Shown here in pieces: positions 35,457 through 47,249 of a stretch of 64,000 nt of DNA. The stretch is from Sistotremastrum niveocremeum HHB9708 (taxonomy: Eukaryota > Basidiomycota > Agaricomycetes > Sistotremastrales > Sistotremastraceae). A program made the translations under genes and the position numbers. The stretch covers positions 518,552 to 582,551 of the forward strand of contig KV419399.1 of assembly GCA_001630475.1 (NCBI GenBank), read 5' to 3'. Position 1 is the stretch's first letter, and each line of letters starts with the position of its first letter. The notes beneath the pieces are model-generated. The model saw only the letters and a list, made by a program, of their open reading frames with translations. It was not told where the DNA came from and searched no databases.

Positions 35457-38400
35457 GCCACTATTCGCAACATTCCTGCAGTGGGACGTCCATTGTCAGT
35501 GAGTCCAGAATTTAAAGATGCACTTCCGAGTCTAACCTAAGCAAAACCCGAGCTTCCCGTCACGTCGGATTCTTTCGAATATCACGCTTATGGACTTACA
35601 TGCATGTTGATGCATCTACAAACAAATAGCTCGTTAAATCCAGCTCCGGGCTGTCACTCAGCTGCAGCTTGAGAGTTCAGGCCTTTCAGGTCCGGGATGT
35701 TATTCGGCTACGTTCCCGCTCGGTCCGTCTGACATCTGATCGCATGATCGTCTTCCAGTGGGATACCAGCGCTCAGGTTGGCGGTAACATATTCAACGCA
35801 AGGCATCTCAGTTCAATGACAGCTCTACTCGATCGTGATCATAGAAGTCTGTCAGTCTATGCTACCTCCCGCACGTGTTCTCTGGGATCTGAGTACCTCA
35901 AGCTGTATCATACTCTGCTACTTCGCTCGCCCATTGGCATCCCAGGCCCACTCGTTTGACAAGCAAGCCAAGACTTTTCGAATAGTCTTCGTCTTGTTCT
36001 CACTACTTAGGCTGAAGAACGAGACCTCATGCATCGTGCATGCAGCTTTGCGCGCTCTCGTATCTTTTGTTTGGATTTCATTCAAGGTCGTTCAAAGTTT
36101 TCGGTTCCTCTCAAGGAGGCGTTTGGGCTGTCGATCGACTCTTTGTAGTGTTTCAAGGCGTTCTGTGGAGTCGTTCCTGAGTGTGAGACGAATATCTTGT
36201 CTTTCTGTGGACAACTCCGACGCTATGGTTTACCCCAGCTCAGATAGTACTTCTAGTTTTCTTGCATGTGCATGCGAGGCCGTTATGTCTATTCTGAGTC
36301 ACCGTTGCAGAAGACTATGGGTTGACATTTTCTGATGTCGATCTTTTTTTTTTGCGAACCCTACGCGTTTCAGGAGGAATCGACCCTGGACGAGAGAGAC
36401 GGGTCCGATTAGTAAGTGTCATTTCAGAGCTCGGTATTTTGATTTTTAACGATGGATTTGTTGAAGTGCCTTGATAAGTTGCCGTCGGTGATCTCGGTCG
36501 TTGCCCTCCCCTGCGCCGGCTACTCATCTTTCGCCGCATTATTTTTTCTTTCAATCGAAATTTACTTGCAGGCTAAATCTATACCGGATAACGAGCGAAT
36601 TGAGGCGACGTCAACCTATCTTCCATCACACGACGTCCCAACGCAGTCAAAGGGAATTTCACGATAGATTTGAAACGGGGCATATTTTGGATCGAGCCAG
36701 GTACCTGGGATTTCCGGGCTCGGGCTGATACAGTTCGGTGGGTTTATGTTATGCGTCTTGAATATATTAGGAGTTAAGTAGTGACCTCGGAATGATGTAG
36801 AATGGGCTGGTATGAGAACAGTATAACCCATATAGTTAGAGTACACTGTAAGCGGTCAAATGACGAATGGTGTACATGTTCTGGTCCCTCAGACCACTCT
36901 CTAGTGGTACCATAATGATCGGCGTATAGACGCCCGATACATGTACATTTACGAATGACAAGGCTGAGCGATCTGAACCCCATCACACGAGCTCAACTTC
37001 TTATCAGTATTCAGAAGATATTGGATGTATGTACAATTGACCGAGGGGGTGCAAGGTGAACACCGAAATGCAGAGGGTGAGGGGAAGGGGTACAAAGTCT
37101 CGTTAGACGCCCATGTGGGTTCTGGACGTTGAATCGGACCCTAATCGAAGATTCGAGGACGTGGGTCAGAAGCAGGGCTACTAGAAGATGGGACCTATAT
37201 GGATGGTCCCGGGAGATTTTGACAGGTTAGCGTTAGCACGGCCCATCAGAGAATGAGAAAGAGTGTGCGACCTCGCTTTGCGTTAAGTTTGCACCCTTGG
37301 ATACCGCACATGTACGGATTCGAGAGCGATCGTGATGCGATCTAGCTACATCCATACATTGAGCTTATTTTGCGAGAGATTTACGTAGGAAATAGTAAGT
37401 GGTATAGGCAGTATATATTGAGATCGTGATGATCTGAGTCGGGTACAAAATCGGAAGCGACGAACCTGAGTGGCGTGTTAGGCGAGAGTAAGCGATAGCG
37501 AGTCAGTCAGCTCGTCTCGGCTACTCATTTTGGTGGGAACGAAAAAAGGGAAGATATATGTCTCCGTTGAGCTCGAAATTTGAGGGTGGGTTTCGGCTGT
37601 ATTTTGATCAAATTGCGACATGAACATATGGGAACTATATAGATGCTGTTATTTCATACCAGATCCATTGAGGTGTGAGATATGAAACGACCTAGCGCCT
37701 CGACGTTGGAAGTCATGCGATTTATTCAGGTGCAGTGGACGGAAAGAGCTTAGAATGGCCAAGATATTGGGAGAGAAGACCGGATTTAACAGCCGGGATC
37801 TTGATGGGACTCATCTCCTTCCGAGTCCTTCCTTCGGTTTCTCATGCGGCTTGACAACCGGAGGCTTCAAGTCGTGGTATCAAGGCACAGATATCAGCGA
37901 TCATGGCATCTGTACGTACGTCGATGGGAAGACTTCTTGTAATGAACGCACCAAGTTCTGTAATCGTACATACCTGGTCAGATTGCAAGATCTCCATGTC
38001 TTCATATCTCGCTCGAAGTCATCTTCAGAGACTGAATGGCCCCATCGATACTCAATCCGATCACGTACGCGGCAAAGCGATCCAAGATATGAATTCCTCC
38101 ACTGCGCTTTCATAGTTGCAAGGCTTCCGTTGGGGAAATAGACGTAACGAAGCCCACCTAGACTATCCTACTCATCGGCAATACACTTTGGAATGACTTG
38201 TTCAGCGAGATGAAGCAAGCTCATGATAAATTTTTCATTGCCTCCCGGTTATTACTTCCGTGATTCAGACTCCGACCCGGCCAGGTTGCCGCGCCTCGAG
38301 GCTTCCTGCAGGCAGCGCACCACCTCGACCTGGCTGTGTCAGGTGTGTGCACTCTCCGGACTCTCCATCATGTCTGGGTACTCTCTTACCTTTGCACCAT

Positions 38401-41400
38401 TATTCTCTGGCGTAGCACGGAGCGCAAGTTGTTGGCTTCCGCGATTTACTACGGTCAATGGCATCTTTGCGTCATGGGGCCGGCTTCGGATGATTGGGGA
38501 TGGTTTTTGGGACTTCGAGTGTATGGTTGGACTGGAACTTTTGGATTGCGTGATTATGACTTGGTGCGATTGGGTGAGGTTCATTAATATCTTCCCAAAT
38601 CCGCTTACTTTGCAGTCCGAACGACCCACATAACATATCCAAAAGTCTTTGGAGGATCTCTCGGCATCTCGTCGACGCAGCACTTGTGATCTAGGCGCCT
38701 GGATTCTTCTCGATGATCGTTGTGGCATAGAGTATGATTCAGATCACGGAATAGAGATCTTGCTCATCGGGATCATGTCATTGTGCCTGTCGGTCCGGCT
38801 ACTGTTCACTATCCGCCGATCCTCAATACCTTCCCCTCCACCAAACAAGTGCATAGCTCGACGTTATGCGCTCTTTATGGACATGAAACTACTTGTTGAT
38901 GATCAACTTCCCACTGCTTCATCACCAAGAAAATACTCCGCCACCAATTCTGCCCAAACCGACTCCATGGCCACAATTATTTTCTCTACCCTCCCTTTTT
39001 TCCACTTCATTGGAACCCCCTTGAGCATGTAATCGCTTACAGTGCGTTGTGTCTCGTATGATGTTCCCTGTTTTAGCTGAGATATTAACCACAACTTCCG
39101 ACAGTCATCGTTTCTGGGCTCCATCGGCTCCGGCAAGAAAACATTGTACAAGACCCAAACAAGGCTTCCTTTTCGCGCCAAACTTCGCCAAATGTCAATC
39201 GGAGCATGCACTGGACAAATTCCCTGCCTCGGTTCCTTGTGATTCCCCTGGTGATGCGAAGAAGTGGGTACCCTCCCCTAAGTATTTATTTTCTCCGCAA
39301 CTTACATTACGCGAAGAAAACTCATCTAAGCCCCGACCGATCACAAGAATCTGGTGTACCTTGTGCCCAGTGTTTGCAATCAAAGGTTCTCAGCGTCTGG
39401 TTGGGGTAATCTGGTAAAACAGGTACGCTTGCATCAATCGTTTAAGTTTTCATATGACCATATCGTGGATCGTGGAACCCTATCTGAAGCCAGTCTGACT
39501 TGACAACCAGAATTGAATTGCGGCACAAAGCGCTCCGTTATCAACCTTCTCGTTGATGGTCCAGACTGGGATTTCTTGTTTTCGGAAAATTCTTAATGAC
39601 AATATTATCCTAGATCCCGGTGGATTGGATGCCCTAAGTGTCTTTTCCTCGAGAACGGAACAAGAAAATACACCACTTCCCGATCTCAGGATCCAGTCAA
39701 GTTGTTGTCTAGTGTCGGGCTTCTCCTTTGACGTGTAGACCTCGCGCTTCACCCGACTTCCACGGCAATTGAACAAGCGAAACCACCGAAACTGTCGTTC
39801 CCTGTCCATCGCTCTTGTCTCATGTATACCTCCCTAGTAAACTAAGCGAACCGCTGTTCGACCGTTACTATTCGTAGTAATGTCCTTCGCTAAAGTGGTA
39901 CATCTTTTATTTGCTCCTTCTTTCATTGTGGATCTCACACTCGGCCTAAGAAGAATTTGACCATGTGGACGCTCACACCGCGTGAAGTCTCAAATTTTCT
40001 TCGCTCTGAACATTGTCTTGTTCAATCCACACGGGAATGCTATTCGTCTACGCTCTTCTTCTCTGGTGGCGTCACAGGTTTGACTACTTCGGTCTGATTG
40101 GTGTTCTTTTGTTCAACGAATCCGCGACCATACTGATCGTCCCATTCTCTGATGCGCCCTCTACACTGTCTACTGCGATGCCCTCGAAGATGCGACCAAC
40201 CTGATAACTCTTCCCCCTAGCGGTAGCGTTATTTCCGACATAGATCATTGGTGCTAATACTAAGCGTACATATTCTTCCTTCCGATGTGCTCACTGCTCA
40301 ATCCTTCCGATGCTTTCGATATGGCGCCTATGCGCGTCATCACTGGCTATGATCCTCTAGAGTATCCCGCCACCGCCTTTCCTTCGTTGGGGCATACCGA
40401 AGGCTGTGCTGAGTAATCACTTGCGGTCTCTTCCCAATCCCGCCTGCATATCTACAATCGGTCTTATCACCTTAAGTCACGGCTACTCTGATTACCTCTG
40501 ATGACCCCAGGTTAATGTGGACCGACGCCGTGATCGCTGTGATTGCGAGTCACTGTTATCTTGATCTTGATGAGTTGGCTGTATGTTTCCTAGCCGATGG
40601 TCTTGTGGCGCATTTGCTACTGTTGACAAGCGTAACTGCTATACGCTCATCCTGCTCCGTTGATCTGTGACCATCTCCGCGATGCACGTTTGAGTCAGAC
40701 AGTCTTGTGAGTGCTGGGCGTCAAGATCCTACAAGTACTATACGCTACTCCACCGCAGGATCTCATCCGTAGACAATTATTTCTTGTTGCTCGTTGCTAG
40801 AGTTTCATTGGCATTGTCGCGCGGACTCGGACCGACCCGTTTGGTTATCGATCAACTTTCTCGAACTCCTTTTTGTTCCGACTTTACTGGCGAGCCTGTC
40901 TTCTTGCATTTCGACTCGATCGACTTGAGTCAGGCTTCGAGATTATGTGTATACGTACACTTCCCCAGCGAGGCTTAGATCTGGCGTCTCACGATGGCAC
41001 CTCCCTGCGTGAGATATCCCGCCTTGTTGTCCTTGCGATCCCCACTCGGAAATACGGACAAACATTTTTTCCGACCTGAGTTGCTTTCGAACCCGCTCAT
41101 TAAACACTGATTCGGCGGGTAGAGTCCCTGGATTGGTGCCCCTGTGATTTGAGCTTTGGTCTGCTGATCTCCCCTGTCTCATGGGTTCTGGGACTCAGGG
41201 AGTGTCGCTGAGAACAAGGTCTACCCATTCGGGCATACTGGATCTGGATGGTTCGCGCGGTCTTCCGGTTCATTTCAGCGCTCTGATTGGGCCTCCCACA
41301 TGACCTGCCTTATTCGCATCCGTGCGATCCATGTGATTCCAGGCGTCTCGGAGCAATCTTGGCGATACCACACGTGGGACATCCCCATATATGTTAATCG

Positions 41401-41556
41401 GAGCTCGAAAGCTTGGCCTGCCCCTGACCCTAGTGACCACTCCGAGCGTTAGGCACAGATCGTCGTCAACTCCAGGCGCTAACTCTGAACAACCTCTGTT
41501 TGCGTTTCCTTTCCAATCACTTCTTCAAAAATTTTGTCATAGTGTAGTCGCCCACT
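35457..41556. other. Long gene-poor stretch (35.5-41.6 kb)
   Basis: No gene I can defend. Minus-strand pieces at 38.9-39.2 kb (CRKLWLISQLKQGTSYETQR, then MLKGVPMKWKKGRVEKIIVA) and at 39.5-39.7 kb (QEIPVWTINEKVDNGALCAA) are protein-like but isolated. From 39.8 to 41.5 kb open frames are short in all six frames, as in old decayed sequence. A small palindrome TTACTATTCGTAGTAA lies near 39.87 kb. A run of T lies near 36.34 kb. Confidence 0.35.
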
Positions 41557-42108
41557 TTAGCCAATGGTAGATCTATGGTACATGTGATTCTCAGAAGAGC
41601 CGTTGGAATGACGTAGAACATGCGAGAACGAAGTTTTTTTTCCGTCGGAAGGTTTCTGGAGCGAGTAAACGATACGCAAAACATTCGAGGCCGCGCAAGA
41701 GCATGAGATATCCGGAGCTTCAGTCACCGGAGGAAAGGTGGGGAGATAAGGAAAGGGAGTGTCTGTAGATATCCTGGAACGCGCGGCCAGACGAGAATTT
41801 GAAACCCAATCACTCGTCCAGAAAGTCCGCGGCGACGAAGACACATACCTATAGAGTACGAGTCATGAAACGTTGCGGACACGTACCGTTTCAGAATCAC
41901 CACGTCACCGATATATGTCTCCTCAAGGTAATAACACAACATGTCGAGCAATCCCACTCCCACTGCGCGACGCCGCGGTCCATCGATAAACCTGAGAGAT
42001 CGTTTATGTGGTTTGTGAAACCATCAAGACCGAGATAACTCAACTCCTCACGGAACTCACATTGAGAGAGCCGGGTCCGAAGATCCGTCTTCCAAGCTGC
42101 GGAAGCAA
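41557..42108 (-). CDS. Hypothetical gene, 3' exons, two possible C-termini
   Basis: After an acceptor near 42.11 kb a minus-strand exon reads SEICFRSLEDGSSDPALS. A 68-base intron (42060-41993, GTGAGT...CTCTCAG) leads in phase to FIDGPRRRAVGVGLLDMLCY, then YLEETYIGDVVILKR. From there either a short 38-base intron (41886-41849) is removed and the protein ends at 41557, or it is retained and another frame ends near 41724. The central block is convincing as protein; I do not recognise the family, and the 5' exons are not found. Confidence 0.4.
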
Positions 42109-44380
42109 ATTTCAGACGGCCCCTACGGCACTTGACGGAGAGTGCCACGAAGACTGCAGTGAGTTTCAAGGTGGGAAGTCAGGTTAGATTGGGTACGCTC
42201 GATTCCCAGTCAGTATTGAGCTGACGGAGCGAAAGAAAAACGAGAAAAAACGAGGTGACTTCTTGAGTGAAAACTAGGGTCTCGCCACTAGTACCTATAG
42301 AAGTGGAAAGCTCCAATCAGAGGAAGCATTGGAATTTGGAGCGCGGTTATGTCTTCGCATGAGTATCCGCCCCTCTCGAGCTCAACTTCCTAGAGGAGAC
42401 ATACCGTGAATGTCAGATCTCGAGAATACGAACATCTCGTACCTTGTGATTAGAACGTTCTCCTCTCTTCTTGACGACCGAGGAGATTTAGAGAGAAGCT
42501 CTGATGATGAACTCTCCACCATTTAGCCCCAGGGTACCCCGGAAAGTTCCATGGTGAATCTCGGACTTTCAGGGCGAATCTGGTCAACCATCATTACGTT
42601 CTCGCGTTTCGAACGGATGAAGACTTGTACCTGCCTACCCAGTAAGCGTGCGTGAACGGTAGAAGTGACTTATGAGATATCATATGGATCCTCACTCAGA
42701 TATGAGGATCTCCACGGAGAATACCTGGGGCCGTTAATGAAAACTTCAATGAATGAATGGTTCTGCTTCTTGTGATTCCCCAACCTACTGCGTCCACCGT
42801 TTGGGACCGACTTCAACGACCAAGCTCAGCTGGAGATCACGGCATGGAGCGGTGGAAGAATGAAGAATGTCGTTGCTTTACATCATATTGAGCAGAATTA
42901 TCTCCTTGTACGATTCAGATCCACGTCGTTTACTAAAGATTGATAGAAGCTGACGTTCACCTGTTCGCATAAGCTTCCAAAGGGTCGAATACTTCCGCCT
43001 GCAACACCCTGCAGACGGCATCAAATTTGCCGAAGGACTAGACTCGGTACGTTTCGAGAACCTCGTCATAAATCGTTCATGCCCTGCGGATCCGGGCCAA
43101 GTCCAAAATTATTGAGTTTAGAGGCGCACTGGTAGACGAAGTACGGGACTAAGTTCATACGAAAGGGAGGGAAAAGACATCATACCGGCTTCATGTATTT
43201 GACTTACTGGTGTTAGCGCAGAAGAGGCTGTCAGCGGAGTTTGAAGATCCCAAATGGTCTGGTGAACGGCCATCAAGACGCCGATGTCTAGCTTGTTGCG
43301 ATGACGCGTTATGGCTCAGGACCTCAGAAGAATCGAAAAGGAATCAATTCTGCTAGCAGTCGTCGCACGCTAACCCTGTCTCGCAATCGCTCGATTTGCT
43401 TCTCGTTATCTCCTGTCCGGTCGATTCCAGCTTCGTGCTAGCTACAAAACCCACTCTCAGGCCCGGGCTCGAGTCTCGAACGCCCTTGCTGCTTCTCTAC
43501 TATCTTCTATAGGGACTCTATCGTCGATAATTTAAACGACGATGATGGACACGCCTGTGAGTCGGAGATTCTTCACACAATTCTCCCTCATCTCGATAAA
43601 CATTATATTCATCGGTGATAGGCAAGATATCTCAGGTGACCTCATTCGAAAGCACATTACGTTGACCCTACATCTCTTCGCGCATTGGCAGGCAGTGCGG
43701 ATGTTCCTTCTTTGAATCATGCTCGGTCTTACGCCTTGCGATCTGCACGTTCCGCTCGACATTAACAACATCAAGACTGCTATCTCTTGGGCTCCGCAAG
43801 AGTGCCGACAACGATTAGATATTAGATATGCCTCTGCCTCTGCTTAGAGGTCGTCGAGAGCACGAATCTCGGGGCGCAGCAAATTGTTTTATCAGTACTT
43901 CGTTGTTGTATGAACGGTACAGAACGAGAATACTGGTGACAAGTTGTTGAGTCAAAAGTATACCCTTTCCAATTCCATTGTCGTAGTTTCGCGCGACACC
44001 AGGTGCATTACTGATAATGACTTGTGCAATGTCATGCAATATCGTGTCAGATATCGAAAGTCAACGTGAATCCAGAACACAGTTCAACAGCCACAAGCAC
44101 TGGACAACCACAAATCTGACTTATACTTCATGCCCACTGAGGTACTCACTTAGTTCAGAACATTTCGTGCGCGCCGACTGGCGCAAATAATCAACTCAAT
44201 CCGTTGAGATAAGGAAAACGAAGTTCCACGAATAATCAATAGTTGAAGATAATGTTGTTCATTTCAAACTATTACAAGAGTGTACAAATTGTAACTACGA
44301 AACACAATTCAATTTGATGAAGGGAATTAGAAAGTCTGATGACGATCCAACTCAAAGCCCAAAGAGAAAAGTGAAGGGTT
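42109..44380. other. Gene-poor stretch before U2 snRNA
   Basis: Minus-strand exon-like pieces at 42.88-43.27 kb (MAVHQTIWDLQTPLTASSAL; FGKFDAVCRVLQAEVFDPLE) lie in frames that do not all join. Another at 43.82-44.04 kb (NYDNGIGKGILLTQQLVTSI) is isolated. No supported gene. Confidence 0.3.
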
Positions 44381-44567
44381 CCCCTGACGACGCAAGCCAG
44401 TAGTGCAGTAGCAAGGTCATCTTGTCCTCCGAGTTGCAAGCAGAGCTCGAAAGACGGGGCGACAAAAATTAGATAATAGACATAACTGGGCGGTGCCCAG
44501 ATAAAAGCTATTATGCTTTTAAGAACAGATACTACACTTGATCTAAGCCAAAAGGCCAGAGTGGTAA
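44381..44567 (-). ncRNA. U2 spliceosomal snRNA
   Basis: U2 pairs with the intron branch site in the spliceosome. The minus strand carries the family's most conserved block: GGCCTTTTGGCTTAGATCAA followed by GTGTAGTATCTGTTCTTA, which holds the branch-site recognition sequence GTAGTA. Downstream is an Sm-binding site (TAATTTTTG, about 44.47 kb) and then stem-loop sequence. The 5' end is set about ten bases before GGCC, by analogy with other U2 RNAs. The 3' end assumes the usual length of about 187 bases and is approximate. Confidence 0.93.
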
Positions 44568-44591
44568 GGAAAGGTGAGTGTTGGAGCGAGG

Positions 44592-44600
44592 CTTATATAT
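44592..44600 (-). promoter_or_regulatory. TATA box of the U2 gene
   Basis: On the minus strand TATATAAG lies about 30 bases before the predicted U2 5' end at 44567, as expected for a pol II core promoter. Confidence 0.65.
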
Positions 44601-45051
44601 TGCTCGGATCGTGCACAGGCCAGGCCACTCACGTGCAGCCAATTCGGGGACTTTTGTCTCGGAATCGCCGGTCCCTTTACGCACGCCGTTCTCGGCATAT
44701 ACTAGTAATCCGGCATTGGACGGCAGCATAGATTCCGCTTCGGCATCATTCCTTGCAATTTATTTTCTCACACTGCACGCTACGCAAACCACACAAAGTG
44801 AAGGAGAACATGTTTGAATTTGACGGATATATATACGATTTTCATAAGTGCTCTGGAACTCATTCGGAGGACCTCGGAAGAGATAAGATTCATCGGATTT
44901 CTATCTTCATTCTTCAAGTTTCAACACTAGTACTTGCCGCTGCTTCGATCCGTGACAAGCCTAGCAGTGTCTGTGCCTTAAGCTGCGGCCGTGATAGTAC
45001 GCCTGGCAAGTAGATACTGTGTCAAGTAACAGAAGTTAGCCCATGTGTTGA

Positions 45052-46307
45052 TTAATGAGAAAAATAGAGATAAACCCTGTAAGTCCGGCGTGAGTCTAGT
45101 GAAACGTAAAAATGAAGGGAGAAAAACTCACTCGTAGTCGGGACGCCAGGTCTTGATGATCTTCGCAACAGTCTCACGCTCGTTTTGCGCAACTTCTTTA
45201 ATGATGTCTTCAGGCTTCCTCTCGTCAACTTCGAACTTGGTCGTAGTCTCGGCTCGTTTGTAGAAGGAGTTCCACGGCAAGTCAAATTCTTTGCTATCGC
45301 AAGCACATAAGAATAACGGAATGGATTTATTGATGGACTCACACAGGCTTATCGTTTCTCCAGGTCAATATAGCCGGGTCAAAAGATAATCCAACCGCAT
45401 CGCAGAATTGTTTGAGGACAGCCGGAGGATCCTTCAACAAGTCAGACGCATCGATAAGAGGAGGAGGCTGAGGTTGGTCAATATATCCTTCCTCCTCAGG
45501 GAGGCGTGGCGCCGTGTTGAACTCGGAGTTCGGGTCCGTAAAGAAATTATAGAGCATCCTTTGCTCAAGATACATCACATAACCCGAGGTCACCGCCGGG
45601 TCCAATTCTTCTCCATCTGGTCCCTTAAGGCCCATTTCTTTGAGACCCTTCAGGAAAGAGGGGACGGCTCTCTGAGGCAGTCAAGATTGAGTAAGCTTTA
45701 GTCGCTCTCGACGATAACTATTGACGTACCTCGGGTTCCCTTATAAGGAACGCATGAGTGAACTTGCGAAGGAGAGAAACTGGAAACACGGTCGGGTTCT
45801 TGATCGACTCGTTCTGGATTTGCGAAATATCTTTCGCCAACTCATCCGGAAAATCCTCCGCGACAAACTTGGTCTTCAAATCCCGATGGTTACGAAACTC
45901 TGCATTCGGAAGAGAATATTGCGCCATATCCTTGATAAAGATGACCTTTCCATCTTCTGGGCCGGCGACAATCTTCCCAGTCTTCTCGTCAGGTTCATGG
46001 AGCTTATTCTCCGATAAAATCGAAGCGATATCGACGCGGGTAGCGTTATACCATGGTGATGTCTCCTCAATGGGAAAAGCGGGTTTATTCTCGATGTTGT
46101 CTGCATTCGAGAAGTTCATAGTGTGAGGGAAGGGCTCGTGCGCCACTTTAATCTGAGGATGATTCTGGAACGCTCGAACGATGGCAGTGGAGCATGATCT
46201 GGGATCTACGTTCTTGAGTGAGTCACAGCGGATCTACAGAATTATATGGCCATACGACACCAAAGAAGAATTGGCTTAGGTTTCAACGCTTGGACGGGTT
46301 CAGTCAT
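45052..46307 (-). CDS. Sulfotransferase-like P-loop protein (copy 1)
   Basis: Five exons join in phase (46307-46256, 46205-45730, 45671-45343, 45293-45132, 45076-45052), giving 347 residues. After a short lead (LKPKPILLWC) comes the P-loop HPRSCSTA, split by the first intron. It is the PAPS/phosphate-binding loop of this fungal sulfotransferase-like family, which database entries often label as P-loop NTP hydrolase. Conserved blocks follow: KVAHEPF, IFIKDMAQY, HAFLIREPE, the helix-rich PPLIDASDLLKDP, and KEFDLPW near the end. The members' substrates are largely unknown; by analogy it transfers sulfate, or binds a nucleotide, in the cytosol. It lies convergent to nothing and head-to-head with the P450 at 47.3 kb, with under 1 kb between starts, so the two may share regulation. 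Paralog at 55.4-56.7 kb. Confidence 0.85.
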
Positions 46308-47249
46308 TTTGCTAGTGCGGTGATGGTAGATCGTAAGACAGTTGATTTTGGGGCGTCGGGACGGGGTTGAAGGGCCTGCCGTCTTATCTTACGATACCCC
46401 AATCCCACGCCTGCGAACTGGCTTGCGATATGGATCGTTTGTACGTAGTAACTGGTGATATCCGGTTCTGGGCGCCACGGGAGAACCATGCCTCACGCGA
46501 CCGAACCTGAGCACAAAATCGCTTTAGGGATTTTCATCATGTACTTCAACAAAGAGGTCGAGAAATTACTTGAGAAATTAACTCGATGTACTCAACAGTA
46601 TTTTTTCTCGATTCATCGTAGAGCTGATCTCAGTCGATTTTCGATGATTAGAAAGGTCCAACAATTAGTCGGGGTGAGAATATTGGCAGCAGACTCTGGT
46701 GATGATCAATACAGTCGGAACGCTCAGGGCGGACTTGCAAACCTCGAGGCTCAATTTTCGGCATCTCAGACCGACGTCAAACCGCCAAGGCCCAAATGAC
46801 AATATGGCTCGACGTTGATGGGCCTTCCTAAACATGCATATGGTCTCACGAGAAATTTTGATTCAGCAATTTCTCGAATCTCTCAGAGCGTTTCGCCTCA
46901 TGCGAGGAAATAGTGGAAAGAATCAGATTTTAAGATCTGAGAATACTAGGAATCAGGTCTTCGAATGTAACTCGAGCAAAATGTGAATACCAATGACCCT
47001 GACCTTCAAGAAATAGCTCAGAATGATCCGGTGAATCCACAATCATCGCTTTCTGGCGAAGAGCAGTCCGTCTGGCGGTGAGTCGAGATGACGGAGGCAA
47101 ATATGGGAACTGCTTCCGATGATGCCCGATCGCGAGCCGAAGAACCTCGAAGATTCCAAATATGTTCAACACGTGGTCTGAGTACCTTAGCGCCTCTGTT
47201 GCGAATTAGTGCAACCAATGCTCGACTTGACTCTCTCACCATACGATCC
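46308..47249. other. Divergent intergenic region between sulfotransferase-like gene and P450-1
   Basis: About 940 bases between two start codons on opposite strands, so it must hold both promoters. No conserved gene was seen in it. Confidence 0.5.

Noticed and set aside
40270-40460. A short plus-strand stretch faintly like the end of a Ty3-type retroelement integrase
   Set aside because: Too short and too weak, with no terminal repeats or other element parts nearby; not called.
41897-42169. An apparent signal peptide at the start of the hypothetical gene (KLTAVFVALSV)
   Set aside because: The start codon would be TTG, and the sequence just before it ends like a splice acceptor; not a real N-terminus.
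42878-43273. A frame change inside exon-like pieces, as in a broken host gene
   Set aside because: A 46-base intron would also allow a different uninterrupted frame to the same stop, so it cannot be told whether any gene is broken here.
43440-43500. A GGGCTCGAGTCTCGAACGCCC motif recalling a tRNA T-arm
   Set aside because: No acceptor, D-arm or anticodon arm can be built around it.
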